Positions 6,834-22,856 of a DNA stretch of 64,000 nt are shown piece by piece (positions within the stretch are counted from its first letter, which is position 1; the number at the start of each line of letters is the position of its first letter). Position numbers and translations under genes: made by a program. Below the pieces are notes generated by a model that was not told the origin of the DNA, searched no databases, and saw only the letters and a program-made list of their open reading frames with translations. The stretch comes from Rarobacter faecitabidus. GTDB lineage: Bacteria > Actinomycetota > Actinomycetes > Actinomycetales > Cellulomonadaceae. Where the stretch lies: contig NZ_VFOS01000001.1 in the NCBI RefSeq assembly GCF_006716265.1, forward strand, positions 1,178,001 through 1,242,000, in the 5' to 3' direction.

Positions 6834-9450
6834 CGCTGTCCTGACCTCCGGTGGTCGCTTCGTTGACGCTGTCGGTGGTCGACATGTCAGCGATACCGAT
6901 CGAGGACGATGCGTGCGCCGGTGGTTGCTCCTCGCGCGGCGCGTTCGTGACCGGTGCCTCCGAGGCGGGCTCGCGTCCTACCTGGTCGTTCTCGAGAGCG
7001 GCGTCCCGAGCCGATCCGGAAGCGTCGGCCTCGTGGGCGAACTCGTCATCCGAATCGCCGGCCTCGCCGGCGAACCCGTCATCCGAAGCGTCGGCCTCGT
7101 GCGCGAACGCGCTCTCGATGTCGCCCGAAGGCGCCGCCGCGCCGCCGGTCTCGCCCGCCTCATCGGCTTCCTCGTCCACTTCGAAGACGACGATGTTGTC
7201 GTCGCTGGGCTGGGTCTTCGGCTGCGGAAGTTTCGATTCCAGGCTGTCGGCCTGCTCGTCGCGCCCGGCCCGGCGCAGGATCTCGACGCGCGCCTCGAGA
7301 ATGCGCAGGCGAATGTCGGCTGGGAGTTTGGTCGCCTCCGAGAAGTCCTGCAGGACCTGGAGAGCTGCGTCGTACTCTTCGAGATCGGCGCGGGCTCCAG
7401 CTACGACGATGCCGAGTTCGATGTAGTCCGCCGGGGCGAGCTTCGCAGCGTCGGGGCTCTGCCACAGGTCGACGGCCCGGCGAGGATTGCCGCGGCCTCG
7501 TTCGCTGTCGGCGATGATGGGCAGGTGCTCGGGCGAACCGCTGATGCGCTGGAATGTTCGCAGTTCTCGAATCGCCTCTGCGTACCGCTCGGTGCGATAC
7601 GCGGCGATCCCCAGGGCCTCGCGGACCACATCCACGCGTCCACCGCGGCTGACCGCGGCCTGCGCGTGCTTGTACGCGAGCTCCGGGTCGTCATCGATGA
7701 CGCTGCCCGCCGCAACCAGGTGAGCGCCAACGAACTGGGCGTTCTCCTTGGTCAGGCCGCGCAAGCGCTCCCGCGCCTCGCGATCAAGCATGGACATCGT
7801 GAAGTCCTCGGGAATTTCGGGGAAGTCGCCGCGATACTGCGCGCGTGTTCCGCGCTGCTCGAAGCCACGCTGCTCGAAGCCACGCTGCTCGCGTGGCCCG
7901 TCGCTGCGTCCGGGGCGGTCCCCCCGGTAGCCGCGATCCTGCTGCCCCCTATCCGCATGGCCGCGGTGCTGCTCGCCACCGCGGTGCTCGCCGCTGCGGG
8001 ACCGGTCGCCACCATCGCGGCTGCTGCCACGGTCAGAACGGTCGCCGCCATAGTCGCCACCCGAACGAGTCGTCCCGGAACCGTAAGCCGGGCGCTTCGA
8101 ACGCTCGGGCCGGCCACGGTCGTCGCCGGCAACGCCTCCGCGTTTGAAGGAATCGTGCCTGGAAGAATGGGGAGTGGACGAATCAGTCCGGAACGAGTCA
8201 CGCCGTCCATCCCTACGAGGACCTCGATCATCGCCTCTGGCAGGACGTTCGAACGACTGCCCGCGGTCGCTATCGCGACTCTGATAACCGCGACGCTCGG
8301 AAGAATCGCGACCCTGCGCGCCGCGATCGTCGCGACGATCGTACCCGCCACGTTGATAGTCGCCGCCGCGCTTGACGTCTTGTCCACGGCCATCCGCCGA
8401 TTCACCGCGCCAGCGATCGTAACCGCCACGCTGGGAGCCGCCGCGATCGCCACTGCCACGCCGGAAATCGTCGCGCGGGTCATCGTGACGCCCACCGTAG
8501 GATCGACGATCGTCTCGGCGACCCTCGAAACGGGAGTCGCCGCCGCTTCCTTCTGCGCTGCTGTCGTATCCGCCGCGCCGCGAGCCGGATGCTTGGCCCT
8601 CGCGGTTGTAGTCACGTTCGCCGTTACGCGATCCGTTGAAGCCGCGCGAATCGCGGCGATCATCAAAGCGCCGGCCCACCCCGCGACGCTCACCATCGCG
8701 CTGCGGAACTGCACCGCGGCCGGAGTCGCCGTTGTATCCACCACGACGTTCACCATCGCGCGGGAAACTACTCCGCTTGACGCCATCGCTGCGGCCGCGC
8801 CCATCGGAGTTGTCTCGCCCGCCAAAGCGCTCGCGATTCTCATACGAACCGCCGGAACGGTCGTCCCGACGGAAATTGCCGTTGCTGCGACCGTCCCGGC
8901 CGTAGCCACCACGGTCATCCCTGCTGTAGCCACCACGGTCATCCCGGCTGTAGCCACCTTCGCGGCGAGGACGATCGCTGCCGCGATCGCGGTCGTCGCG
9001 AGCGGGCCGGGAATAACCGCCATATCGGTTGCCCTGGGGACGACCGCTTCCGGAGTTGCCGTCGCGTGAGCCTGCTGCATCGCGGCTATCGCCGCGGTCG
9101 TTGCTGCGACCGTATCCGTCGCGGTAGCCACCGCGGTTGTCGTTTCGATCCCCGCGGATACGCTCATCGCGTGAGTCACGGGCATCTCGGGTGTAGCCAC
9201 CGCGGGACTGTCCCCCTCGACCCGATCCACGGCCGCTATCGCGGTCATCGCGCGAGCCGCGGACATCTCGGGTGTAGCCACCGCGGGACTGTGCCCCTCG
9301 ATCCGATCCACGGCCGCTATCGCGGTCGAAGCCACGACTGTCGCGTCCTTGACGGTCACCTCGCTGGCCGCCACCGGCTTTCCCTCCACGGTTGTCGCGT
9401 GAACGCCCGCCTGCGCCGTTGCGCTGCGAGTCGTGCTCAGATTCGCTCAT
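6826..9450 (-). CDS. RGD-rich disordered protein with TPR-like domain and acidic tail
   Basis: An 874-residue protein in three parts. Residues 1 to about 535 are almost only Arg, Gly, Asp, Ser, Tyr and Asn, with repeated RDDRGGYS and SRGGYTRD units, typical of RGG-type disordered RNA-binding regions. Residues about 537-735 are helical and resemble tetratricopeptide repeats (for example AYRTERYAEAIRELRTFQR). Residues 740-874 are strongly acidic. The middle part matches the actinobacterial TPR protein in this position (Rv1691, about 250 residues), so the N-terminal extension is unusual. Start: ATG 9450 follows GGAGAG; a longer open frame to 9573 runs through the rRNA terminator and is rejected. 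Its end overlaps the HAD gene by 8 bases. No signal peptide or membrane segment. Function unknown; RNA binding is inference. Confidence 0.85.
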   Translation of the reverse strand: MSESEHDSQRNGAGGRSRDNRGGKAGGGQRGDRQGRDSRGFDRDSGRGSDRGAQSRGGYTRDVRGSRDDRDSGRGSGRGGQSRGGYTRDARDSRDERIRGDRNDNRGGYRDGYGRSNDRGDSRDAAGSRDGNSGSGRPQGNRYGGYSRPARDDRDRGSDRPRREGGYSRDDRGGYSRDDRGGYGRDGRSNGNFRRDDRSGGSYENRERFGGRDNSDGRGRSDGVKRSSFPRDGERRGGYNGDSGRGAVPQRDGERRGVGRRFDDRRDSRGFNGSRNGERDYNREGQASGSRRGGYDSSAEGSGGDSRFEGRRDDRRSYGGRHDDPRDDFRRGSGDRGGSQRGGYDRWRGESADGRGQDVKRGGDYQRGGYDRRDDRGAQGRDSSERRGYQSRDSDRGQSFERPARGDDRGPRRDGRRDSFRTDSSTPHSSRHDSFKRGGVAGDDRGRPERSKRPAYGSGTTRSGGDYGGDRSDRGSSRDGGDRSRSGEHRGGEQHRGHADRGQQDRGYRGDRPGRSDGPREQRGFEQRGFEQRGTRAQYRGDFPEIPEDFTMSMLDREARERLRGLTKENAQFVGAHLVAAGSVIDDDPELAYKHAQAAVSRGGRVDVVREALGIAAYRTERYAEAIRELRTFQRISGSPEHLPIIADSERGRGNPRRAVDLWQSPDAAKLAPADYIELGIVVAGARADLEEYDAALQVLQDFSEATKLPADIRLRILEARVEILRRAGRDEQADSLESKLPQPKTQPSDDNIVVFEVDEEADEAGETGGAAAPSGDIESAFAHEADASDDGFAGEAGDSDDEFAHEADASGSARDAALENDQVGREPASEAPVTNAPREEQPPAHASSSIGIADMSTTDSVNEATTGGQDSDE
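9183..9327. repeat. Two 64-bp near-identical units at an 81-bp period
   Basis: Bases 9183-9246 and 9264-9327 are nearly identical (differences at only a few positions) with an 81-base period. They encode successive 27-residue units containing SRGGYTRD inside the disordered part of the RGD-rich gene. The period is a multiple of three, so copy-number changes would keep the frame. Confidence 0.8.
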
Positions 9451-9508
9451 GATCTCTCCGTCGTGAGGGTGCCAATGTTCAGATTTGAGTTGGTGTGTTG
9501 GGGGTATG

Positions 9509-9539
9509 ACGAAGGCCCACCGTGGTGGTGGGCCTTCGT
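9509..9539 (-). terminator. Terminator hairpin after the 5S gene
   Basis: A perfect 13-bp stem (9509-9521 with 9527-9539) and 5-base loop lie about 10 bases past the 3' end of the 5S gene, between it and the RGD-rich protein gene. There is no long U run on the minus strand, so release may need other factors, but the position is right for ending the rRNA operon. Confidence 0.8.
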
Positions 9540-9549
9540 TGAATGGGTG

Positions 9550-9667
9550 TTCGGCGGTGTCCTGCTCTCCCACCCCCTGGCGGGGGCAGTACCATCGGCG
9601 CTGAAGGGCTTAGCTTCCGGGTTCGGTATGGGTCCGGGCGTTTCCCCTTCGCTATGGCCGCCGTAAC
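9550..9667 (-). rRNA. rrf: 5S ribosomal RNA
   Basis: On the minus strand the sequence begins GTTACGGCGGCCATAGCG and ends near GGACACCGCCGAAC, the paired ends of actinobacterial 5S rRNA, with the conserved CCCGGACCCATACCGAACCC internal segment. About 118 nt. Ends are set by helix I pairing and may be off by a few bases. Confidence 0.95.
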
Positions 9668-9744
9668 GTTGTCAGAGTGTTTACACGTGGGTGTGTTGGT
9701 TCTCTGGGAACCGTATAGTGGACGCGCACATTTTTTGGTGTGGT

Positions 9745-14750
<5,006 letters not shown>

Positions 14751-14956
14751 TACAACGCCACACCCACCACAAAGGCAGATGTAACAACCATACAAATTAC
14801 GCCAAAACTGGCATCAAAAAACCAACACCCACCTAAAAGGCAAATGCTGGACCAAACAAAAAGATGTCAAAACAACCAAACCAAACCCACCCACAACAGG
14901 CAAGCCAGCCCAGCCACCCCAACATCAATGGCATCAACTATCAAACACACTATTGA

Positions 14957-14971
14957 GTTCTCAAACAACCA
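14957..14971 (-). promoter_or_regulatory. boxA-like antitermination element, leader copy
   Basis: The leader copy of the 15-base element found in the spacer, followed in the transcript by a UGAGAACUCAAUAGUGUGUUU block common in actinobacterial rRNA leaders. It lies downstream of all three promoter candidates and about 200 bases before mature 16S. Confidence 0.6.
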
Positions 14972-15024
14972 CCACACACCCAAACAACCAACCACCAGGC
15001 CAGCCATCCAAGGGCAACTTCTCA

Positions 15025-15053
15025 ACCCTACACACACCCACAACCAAAGTCAA
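15025..15053 (-). promoter_or_regulatory. rRNA promoter candidate, proximal
   Basis: Minus strand -35 TTGACT (15048-15053), 17-base spacer, -10 TAGGGT (15025-15030). Good -35, weaker -10. It would give a leader of about 270 nt before 16S. Confidence 0.5.
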
Positions 15054-15131
15054 ACCCCTTCAACTTGACGTTGTCGGTCGTTGTGTCGAGGCCTCCGAAT
15101 CGGCGCTTCGCGCTCCTTCAGCAGGCACTCC

Positions 15132-15160
15132 ACTATACTCGCGATTGCCTCGCGCATCAA
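15132..15160 (-). promoter_or_regulatory. rRNA promoter candidate, middle
   Basis: Minus strand -35 TTGATG (15155-15160), exactly 17 bases, -10 TATAGT (15132-15137). The best match to the housekeeping sigma consensus upstream of the rRNA operon. Confidence 0.65.
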
Positions 15161-15246
15161 GTGGGGTCTTGCCCGTGGGACCGGCCTCGCATCGGAACCG
15201 AGGTTCCTGCTCTTGTCCGTGTCTCCCTTCCGGGCAACGAGGTAAA

Positions 15247-15275
15247 ACATTACACACTCTTTCCGGTCCGCGCAA
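15247..15275 (-). promoter_or_regulatory. rRNA promoter candidate, distal
   Basis: Minus strand -35 TTGCGC (15270-15275), 17-base spacer, -10 TAATGT (15247-15252). With the other two it makes a tandem array spaced by about 107-115 bases. The 14751-15360 stretch holds only this leader and promoter region and no gene. Confidence 0.4.
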
Positions 15276-15348
15276 CTTCGTTGATATTCCGCCGAAATGC
15301 CCTGTCGCATTCAGCGGCACAGCCCGTCATCGCGTAGGCGCGCGCTAA

Positions 15349-15354
15349 TAGAAT
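15349..15354 (+). promoter_or_regulatory. -10 element for a leaderless GNAT transcript
   Basis: TAGAAT ends 6 bases before the ATG at 15361, so transcription would begin at or next to the start codon. No ribosome-binding site is seen ahead of the gene, which fits a leaderless message. The -35 region is weak. Confidence 0.4.
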
Positions 15355-15360
15355 CGCGTC

Positions 15361-15963
15361 ATGGGATTCAGCTCCACACCCCGGCTCGCCAATGGATTCG
15401 TCGCGCTCGAACCGCTATCGCTCGCTCACCGCGACGATTTGGCCGACGCATCGGGAGCCGACGACCTGCACGAGGTCTGGTACACGCATGTGCCGGCGCC
15501 ACGCGACATGGGCAACGAGATCGTGCGACGACTGGCCCAGCAGGAGGCTGGCACCCTCGCCCCGTGGGCGATCATCGACGCCGCCTCCTCGCGCGCCGTT
15601 GGCATGACGACGTACCTTCACCTCGATCCCGAGAACAGGCGTCTGGAGATCGGCTCGACCTGGCTGGCGCGCAGCGCGCAGGGCACGGCCATCAATCCCG
15701 CGGCGAAACTGCTCCTACTCACGCGCGCCTTCGAGGACCTGGGATGCATGGCAGTGGAGCTGCGCACCCACTGGCACAATCATCAATCGCGCCGCGCCAT
15801 TGAGAAGCTGGGGGCCAAGCAGGACGGGGTGCTGCGCCAGCACGTGCTCTTCGAGAACGGCACCGTGCGAGACACCGTGGTCTACTCGATTCTCGACAAC
15901 GAATGGCCCACCGTGAAGTTCGCGCTCACCGAGCGCCTGCGGCGCTTCGCCGCGCCCCGCTAG
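15361..15963 (+). CDS. GNAT-family N-acetyltransferase, RimJ/RimL type
   Basis: A 200-residue protein of the acetyltransferase_3 group. It has the beta-strand region IIDAASSRAVGMTTYLHLD, the fold-typical LEIGSTWLARSAQGTAIN where acetyl-CoA would bind, and the late motif NHQSRRAIEKLGAKQDG of RimJ/RimL relatives. The substrate is likely an N-terminal amine of a protein or a small molecule; the sequence does not say which. It is one of four plus-strand genes. Its stop and that of tyrS share the palindrome CTAG, so the two convergent genes overlap by 4 bases. A -10 element just before the ATG suggests a leaderless message. Confidence 0.85.
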   Translation: MGFSSTPRLANGFVALEPLSLAHRDDLADASGADDLHEVWYTHVPAPRDMGNEIVRRLAQQEAGTLAPWAIIDAASSRAVGMTTYLHLDPENRRLEIGSTWLARSAQGTAINPAAKLLLLTRAFEDLGCMAVELRTHWHNHQSRRAIEKLGAKQDGVLRQHVLFENGTVRDTVVYSILDNEWPTVKFALTERLRRFAAPR

Positions 15964-17225
15964 GCTTCGGCGATCGCCGCGGCAAGGGACTTCTTACCGC
16001 GGCGCAGCATCGCGGCGTGTCCCTGCAGGAAGTCGGAATCGGTCAGGATCGCGTCAGGGTCGGCGACCTTGACGTTGTTGAGGTACACGCCGCCCTCTCC
16101 CAGGGCGCGCCGCGCCTCGTTGCGGCCCTTGACGATGCCCGAGGCAACGAGCGCGTCCATGACGCTCGTCCCCGGCTCGACGCGCGCCTGCGGCAGCTCC
16201 GAGACGGCCGCCTCGAGTGTCGGGCGATCCAGTTCGCTCAGGTCGCCTCGTCCAAACAGCGCCTGCGAGGCGAGGATCGCCTGCGAGGTGGCCTCCTCGC
16301 CGTGGACCAGCGCGGTCACGTCGTGCGCGAGCGTGCGCTGCGCCTCGCGCGCAAACGGCCGCTCCGCGACGGCCGTCGCAAGCTCGGCAATCTCCTCGCG
16401 GGTACGGAACGTGAAGGTCTTCAGCCAGCCGATCACGTCCTCGTCGCCGGAGTTGATCCAGAACTGGTAGAAGGCGTACGGCGACATCATCGACGGGTCG
16501 AGCCACACCGCTCCCCCGGAGGTCTTGCCGAACTTCGTTCCGTCGGACTTGGTGATCAGCGGCGTCGTGAGCGCGAAGACGCGCTTCTGATCGGCCTTGC
16601 GGACGAGTTCGACGCCCGAGAGCAGGTTGCCCCACTGATCGGAGCCGCCCGTCTGCAGCTCGCAGCCGTATCGCCGACTCAGTTCTAGGAAGTCCATGCC
16701 TTGCAGGATCTGGTAACTGAACTCGGTGAAACTAATCCCTTCGTCGCTCGCGAGCCGGCGTGCCACGATGTCCTTGGCGAGCATGGTGCCCAGGCGGTAG
16801 TGCTTGCCGATGTCCCGCAGGAAATCGATAGCGGACAACCCGGCCGTCCATTCCAGGTTGTTCACCATCGTCGCCGGGTTGTCCCCTTCGAAGTCGAGGA
16901 AGGACGAGATCTGCCGGGCTAGGCGCTCGGTCCACTGCTCCACGACGTCCCTGGTGTTGAGCGAACGCTCGGTCGTCGGCCGAGGATCACCGATCAGGCC
17001 CGTCGCGCCGCCGACGAGCGGCAGCACCCGGTGCCCCGCCCGCTGAAGGTGCCGCAGCAGGACCAACTGCACCAGGTGCCCGTGATGTAGCGAAGGAGCG
17101 GTCGGGTCGAAGCCGGCGTAGACGGTGATTGGCCCCTCAGCAAGGCGCGCGCGCAACGCTTCCTCGTCGGTCATTTGCGAGACAAGCCCGCGCCACGCTA
17201 ACTCGTCGATGATGTCGCCGGTCAC
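15960..17225 (-). CDS. tyrS: Tyrosyl-tRNA synthetase
   Basis: A 421-residue class Ic synthetase that charges tRNA-Tyr. The HIGH-type motif is SLHHGHL (about residues 40-46), the KMSKS-type motif is KFGKT (about 230), and a C-terminal S4 domain (about 355-421) contacts tRNA. Start: the frame is open to 17300, but the GTG at 17225 follows AGAAGGGTG and begins VTGDIIDELAWRGL, the usual family N-terminus. In Mycobacterium tyrS is likewise close to the TPR-HAD-tlyA block; here the rRNA operon and a GNAT gene lie between. Confidence 0.96.
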   Translation of the reverse strand: MTGDIIDELAWRGLVSQMTDEEALRARLAEGPITVYAGFDPTAPSLHHGHLVQLVLLRHLQRAGHRVLPLVGGATGLIGDPRPTTERSLNTRDVVEQWTERLARQISSFLDFEGDNPATMVNNLEWTAGLSAIDFLRDIGKHYRLGTMLAKDIVARRLASDEGISFTEFSYQILQGMDFLELSRRYGCELQTGGSDQWGNLLSGVELVRKADQKRVFALTTPLITKSDGTKFGKTSGGAVWLDPSMMSPYAFYQFWINSGDEDVIGWLKTFTFRTREEIAELATAVAERPFAREAQRTLAHDVTALVHGEEATSQAILASQALFGRGDLSELDRPTLEAAVSELPQARVEPGTSVMDALVASGIVKGRNEARRALGEGGVYLNNVKVADPDAILTDSDFLQGHAAMLRRGKKSLAAAIAEA

Positions 17226-17268
17226 CGGATCACCCTTCTGTACCGCTCGGTTTAGTTTGCCACTACAG

Positions 17269-17300
17269 GTGCGCCGGGCCGCCGAGGCGGCCCGGCGCAC
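17269..17300 (-). terminator. GC-rich hairpin after argH
   Basis: A 15-bp perfect stem (17269-17283 with 17286-17300) with a very short loop lies between argH and tyrS. No U run follows, so this is a candidate terminator or transcript-end stabiliser of the arginine operon. Confidence 0.6.
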
Positions 17301-17348
17301 GCCGAGATCAATTGTGCCCCATGCGGGCGATGCGCTGGCTATGGCCGA

Positions 17349-20047
<2,699 letters not shown>

Positions 20048-20104
20048 CTGCGTTCTTCTTTCTAGCTGTTCGTGTTCCGGTCTGGGAACGGGGTTGATGG
20101 AAAG

Positions 20105-20620
20105 TCAAGAATCGGAGCGGTCTGCCAGGCCGATGAGTCGCCCGGCTACGTCGCGCGCCCCCACGATATCGCGGACCACGACCAGCACGGTATCGTCGCC
20201 GGCCACAGTCCCGAGCACGTCGGGAAACACGGAGTCGTCCAGGGCCGACGCCAGGTACTGGGCGGCCCCTGGCGGAGTTCGCAGCACGACGAGATTTCCC
20301 GCGGCCTCGGCGGAGACGAGGAGTTCGGTGCACACCCTGGCCAGGCGCGACGCTATCTGTTCGGCCACACCGCTGACGTCGTGTCCGCGATCCGCCGGCT
20401 CGGCTATCCGGTAGACGAGGGTGCCTCCGGAACTGCGCACGCGCAGCGCGTTCAGCTCGACCAGATCGCGCGAGAGCGTGGCCTGGGTGACCGAGAGCCC
20501 GTCGTGCGCGAGCGCCTGAACGAGTTGACCCTGCGAGCTGATCTCCTGATGCGCAAGGACGTGACGGATTCGCGCGTGGCGGGCGGCCTTCGTGGTCGGT
20601 AGCGACTGCTTGCGAGACAT
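20105..20620 (-). CDS. argR: Arginine repressor ArgR
   Basis: A 171-residue regulator. The N-terminal winged helix includes [19 protein letters not shown], and the C-terminal arginine-binding and hexamerisation domain includes the [12 protein letters not shown] and [12 protein letters not shown] motifs. With arginine bound it represses arginine synthesis by binding ARG boxes; candidate boxes are at the argC promoter in this window. The frame is open far upstream, but the ATG at 20620 overlaps the argF stop by one base (TGATG) and gives the family length. Confidence 0.95.
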   Translation of the reverse strand: MSRKQSLPTTKAARHARIRHVLAHQEISSQGQLVQALAHDGLSVTQATLSRDLVELNALRVRSSGGTLVYRIAEPADRGHDVSGVAEQIASRLARVCTELLVSAEAAGNLVVLRTPPGAAQYLASALDDSVFPDVLGTVAGDDTVLVVVRDIVGARDVAGRLIGLADRSDS

Positions 20621-21564
20621 CAGCAGCCCTGGCTCGTCTCGAGCAGGTGGGTGAGCAACGCCTTCTGCGCGTGCAGTCGGTACTCGGCCTCGTCCCATAC
20701 GACAGACTGCGGACCGTCCAGGACCTCGGCGGTGATTTCCTTGCCCCGATACGCCGGCAGGCAGTGAAGGACGAGCGCTCCGTCCCTCGCCGATCCGAGT
20801 AATTCCGAGTCGAGCCGGTACGGCACGAATGGCTGGGAGCGAAGATCCTGCTCCTCTTCGCGGCCCATGGACACCCACGTGTCGGTTGCGACGGCGTCCG
20901 CGCCCGCGACCGCCGTCCTCGGGTCGGACGTCACGGTAACCGAACCGCCCGTAGCCGCTGCGATCCGCTCGGCGGCGGAAACTATGTCGGCGCGCGGGTG
21001 GAACTCGCTCGGCGCGCCGATCCGCACATGCAGTCCGGCGGTCGCCCCGCCCAGGAGATACGAGTGCGCCATGTTGTTCGCGCCGTCTCCGAGGTAGGTC
21101 AGCGTCCGCCCCGGCAACTCGCCGACGCCACCCCAGTGGTCCGCGAGCGTCGCGAGATCGGCAAGGATCTGGCACGGGTGGAAGTCGTCGGTGAGCGCGT
21201 TGATCACCGGCACGCCGGCCACCGCGGCCATCTCCTCCAGGGACGACTGATGGAAGGTTCGCCACACTATCGCCGCAACCTGGCGGCCCAGGACGTGAGC
21301 TGTGTCCGAGATGGACTCCCGCACGCCGATCTTGGCGAGGTTGCCGTCGACGAGCAGCGGGTACCCCCCCAGTTCGGCGATTCCGGTCGTGAAGGAGACC
21401 TGCGTGCGCAGGGTGGGTTTGTCGAAGATGACCGCCACCGCTTTCGGGCCGGCCAGCGGCGTGCGCTCCTGGCGGTTCCGGCGAAAGGCGAGTGCGAGCC
21501 GCAGAACCGTACCCTGCTGCTCGGGCGTGAGGTCGTCATCGCGGAGGAAGTGCTTCGAGATCAT
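20620..21564 (-). CDS. argF: Ornithine carbamoyltransferase
   Basis: A 314-residue enzyme making citrulline from ornithine and carbamoyl phosphate. FHPCQ (near residue 132) and HCLPAYRG (near 264) are intact. The carbamoyl-phosphate loop reads [11 protein letters not shown] rather than the textbook S-T-R-T-R, keeping the central Arg-Thr. The ATG at 21564 overlaps the argD stop as ATGA; the longer open frame is a shadow over argD. Length and neighbours leave no doubt about identity; the loop variant may be a lineage feature. Confidence 0.95.
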   Translation of the reverse strand: MISKHFLRDDDLTPEQQGTVLRLALAFRRNRQERTPLAGPKAVAVIFDKPTLRTQVSFTTGIAELGGYPLLVDGNLAKIGVRESISDTAHVLGRQVAAIVWRTFHQSSLEEMAAVAGVPVINALTDDFHPCQILADLATLADHWGGVGELPGRTLTYLGDGANNMAHSYLLGGATAGLHVRIGAPSEFHPRADIVSAAERIAAATGGSVTVTSDPRTAVAGADAVATDTWVSMGREEEQDLRSQPFVPYRLDSELLGSARDGALVLHCLPAYRGKEITAEVLDGPQSVVWDEAEYRLHAQKALLTHLLETSQGC

Positions 21565-22856
21565 GCGGGATTCTCCTCGGCCAGGCGCTCCGGGGAGAGG
21601 CCGACTACGAAATCGATGAAGGTCTGGAGTTGCTCCCGGGTCACGATCAGCGGTGGCGCTATCCGGATCGTCGATGGCGTGACGGCGTTCACGATGAAAC
21701 CAGCCTCGCGGGCGAGCGCCACGACTGCGGCCGCCCACTCACCGGTCAGTTCGACTCCGAGCAGCAGGCCCGCTCCCCGCACGTCGGCCACCACCGTGTC
21801 GGCGTTCGCGGCCAGAGCGGAGAACTCGTCCACAAGGCACGCACCTAGCGCGCGCACCGAGTCAAGCAGTCCGTCGCGCTCGATGACGTGGAGCGTCGCG
21901 AGCCCTGCGGCCGCGGCCACGGGATTCCCTCCGAAGGTCGTGCCGTGCTGCCCACGCGAGAACAGCCCGGATGGGCCAGGGCCGAACGTGACTAGCGCGC
22001 CGATCGGAATCCCTCCCCCCAGCCCTTTGGCGAGGGTCACCACGTCGGGCACGATCCCGCCGCCGATAACTGGATCCTGGAACGCCAGCCAATTCCCGGT
22101 TCGCCCGATGCCGGTCTGGACCTCGTCCACCACGAACAGCGCGCCGTGCTGGCGAGTCAGCTCGCGGACGCGGCGTAGGTAATCGACCGGCAGCTGGCGG
22201 ACTCCGCCCTCGCCCTGGATGACCTCCAGGAATACGGCCGCCACGGTCTCGCCGTTGGCAAAGGCGGCCTCGAGCGCCGTGATGTCGCCCGCTTCGATGA
22301 ACTCGACTCCGCCGGGAAGCGGCTCGAACGGCTCCCGGTACGCCGCCTTCGACGTGAGCGCTAGCGCGCCCATCGTGCGGCCGTGGAAGGACTGTGTGAG
22401 GGCGAGTATCCTCGTGCGATTACCCGATTCGTTGTTGCGCCGCGCGAGTTTGAACGCCGCCTCGTTGGCCTCGGTGCCCGAGTTCGTGAAGAAGACCCGC
22501 GAGCCCTCGGGCGCGCCCGAGACCTCCAGGAGTTTTTCCGCCAGGCCGATCTGGGTGGGAGTGGCGAAGAAGTTCGACACGTGTCCGAGCGTCGAGAGCT
22601 GAGCCGAGACCGCCCCCGTCAGAGCGGGGTGGGCGTGGCCGAGCGCATTGACCGCTATCCCCGCGAGGAGATCGAGGTAGCGCTTACCATCGGCATCGAA
22701 CACGTATGCGCCCTCGCCGCGCACGAGGACCGTCTGCGGTGGGCCGAACACGTCGAGGAGCGCGCCAGTGTATCGCTGTGTCCAACCCGAGACGCTCGCC
22801 AGCCCGCCGGTCGAGGCGGCGACCTGACCGGCGTCGTCCGTCGCGAGATCGCTCAT
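21561..22856 (-). CDS. argD: Acetylornithine aminotransferase
   Basis: A 431-residue class III PLP aminotransferase that converts N-acetylglutamate semialdehyde to N-acetylornithine. Visible features are [28 protein letters not shown], the [12 protein letters not shown] acidic cofactor motif, and [13 protein letters not shown] carrying the PLP lysine (about residue 270). The N-terminus has about 25 extra residues before the catalytic fold. The ATG at 22856 overlaps the argB stop (ATGA). Confidence 0.96.
   Translation of the reverse strand: MSDLATDDAGQVAASTGGLASVSGWTQRYTGALLDVFGPPQTVLVRGEGAYVFDADGKRYLDLLAGIAVNALGHAHPALTGAVSAQLSTLGHVSNFFATPTQIGLAEKLLEVSGAPEGSRVFFTNSGTEANEAAFKLARRNNESGNRTRILALTQSFHGRTMGALALTSKAAYREPFEPLPGGVEFIEAGDITALEAAFANGETVAAVFLEVIQGEGGVRQLPVDYLRRVRELTRQHGALFVVDEVQTGIGRTGNWLAFQDPVIGGGIVPDVVTLAKGLGGGIPIGALVTFGPGPSGLFSRGQHGTTFGGNPVAAAAGLATLHVIERDGLLDSVRALGACLVDEFSALAANADTVVADVRGAGLLLGVELTGEWAAAVVALAREAGFIVNAVTPSTIRIAPPLIVTREQLQTFIDFVVGLSPERLAEENPA

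Noticed and set aside
6763-9069. Plus-strand open frame of 768 residues rich in Ala, Thr and Val
   Set aside because: It is antisense to the RGD-rich gene. Repeated Arg/Gly/Asp codons leave other frames free of stops; it has no ribosome-binding site or recognisable domain.
9183-9327. CRISPR-like repeat array
   Set aside because: Only two long units, in frame inside a coding gene, with no unique spacers or cas genes.
7752-9389. Second minus-strand frame of 545 residues in the same region
   Set aside because: Same compositional artefact in another frame; Ala/Val/Thr repeat content mirrors the codon repeats of the real gene.
21565-21738. N-terminal extensions of argF, and similarly of argR, argD, argB, argC, pheT, hisB, hisC and murG
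   Set aside because: Each extension overlaps the upstream gene and has no homology; internal starts show overlaps or ribosome-binding sites.
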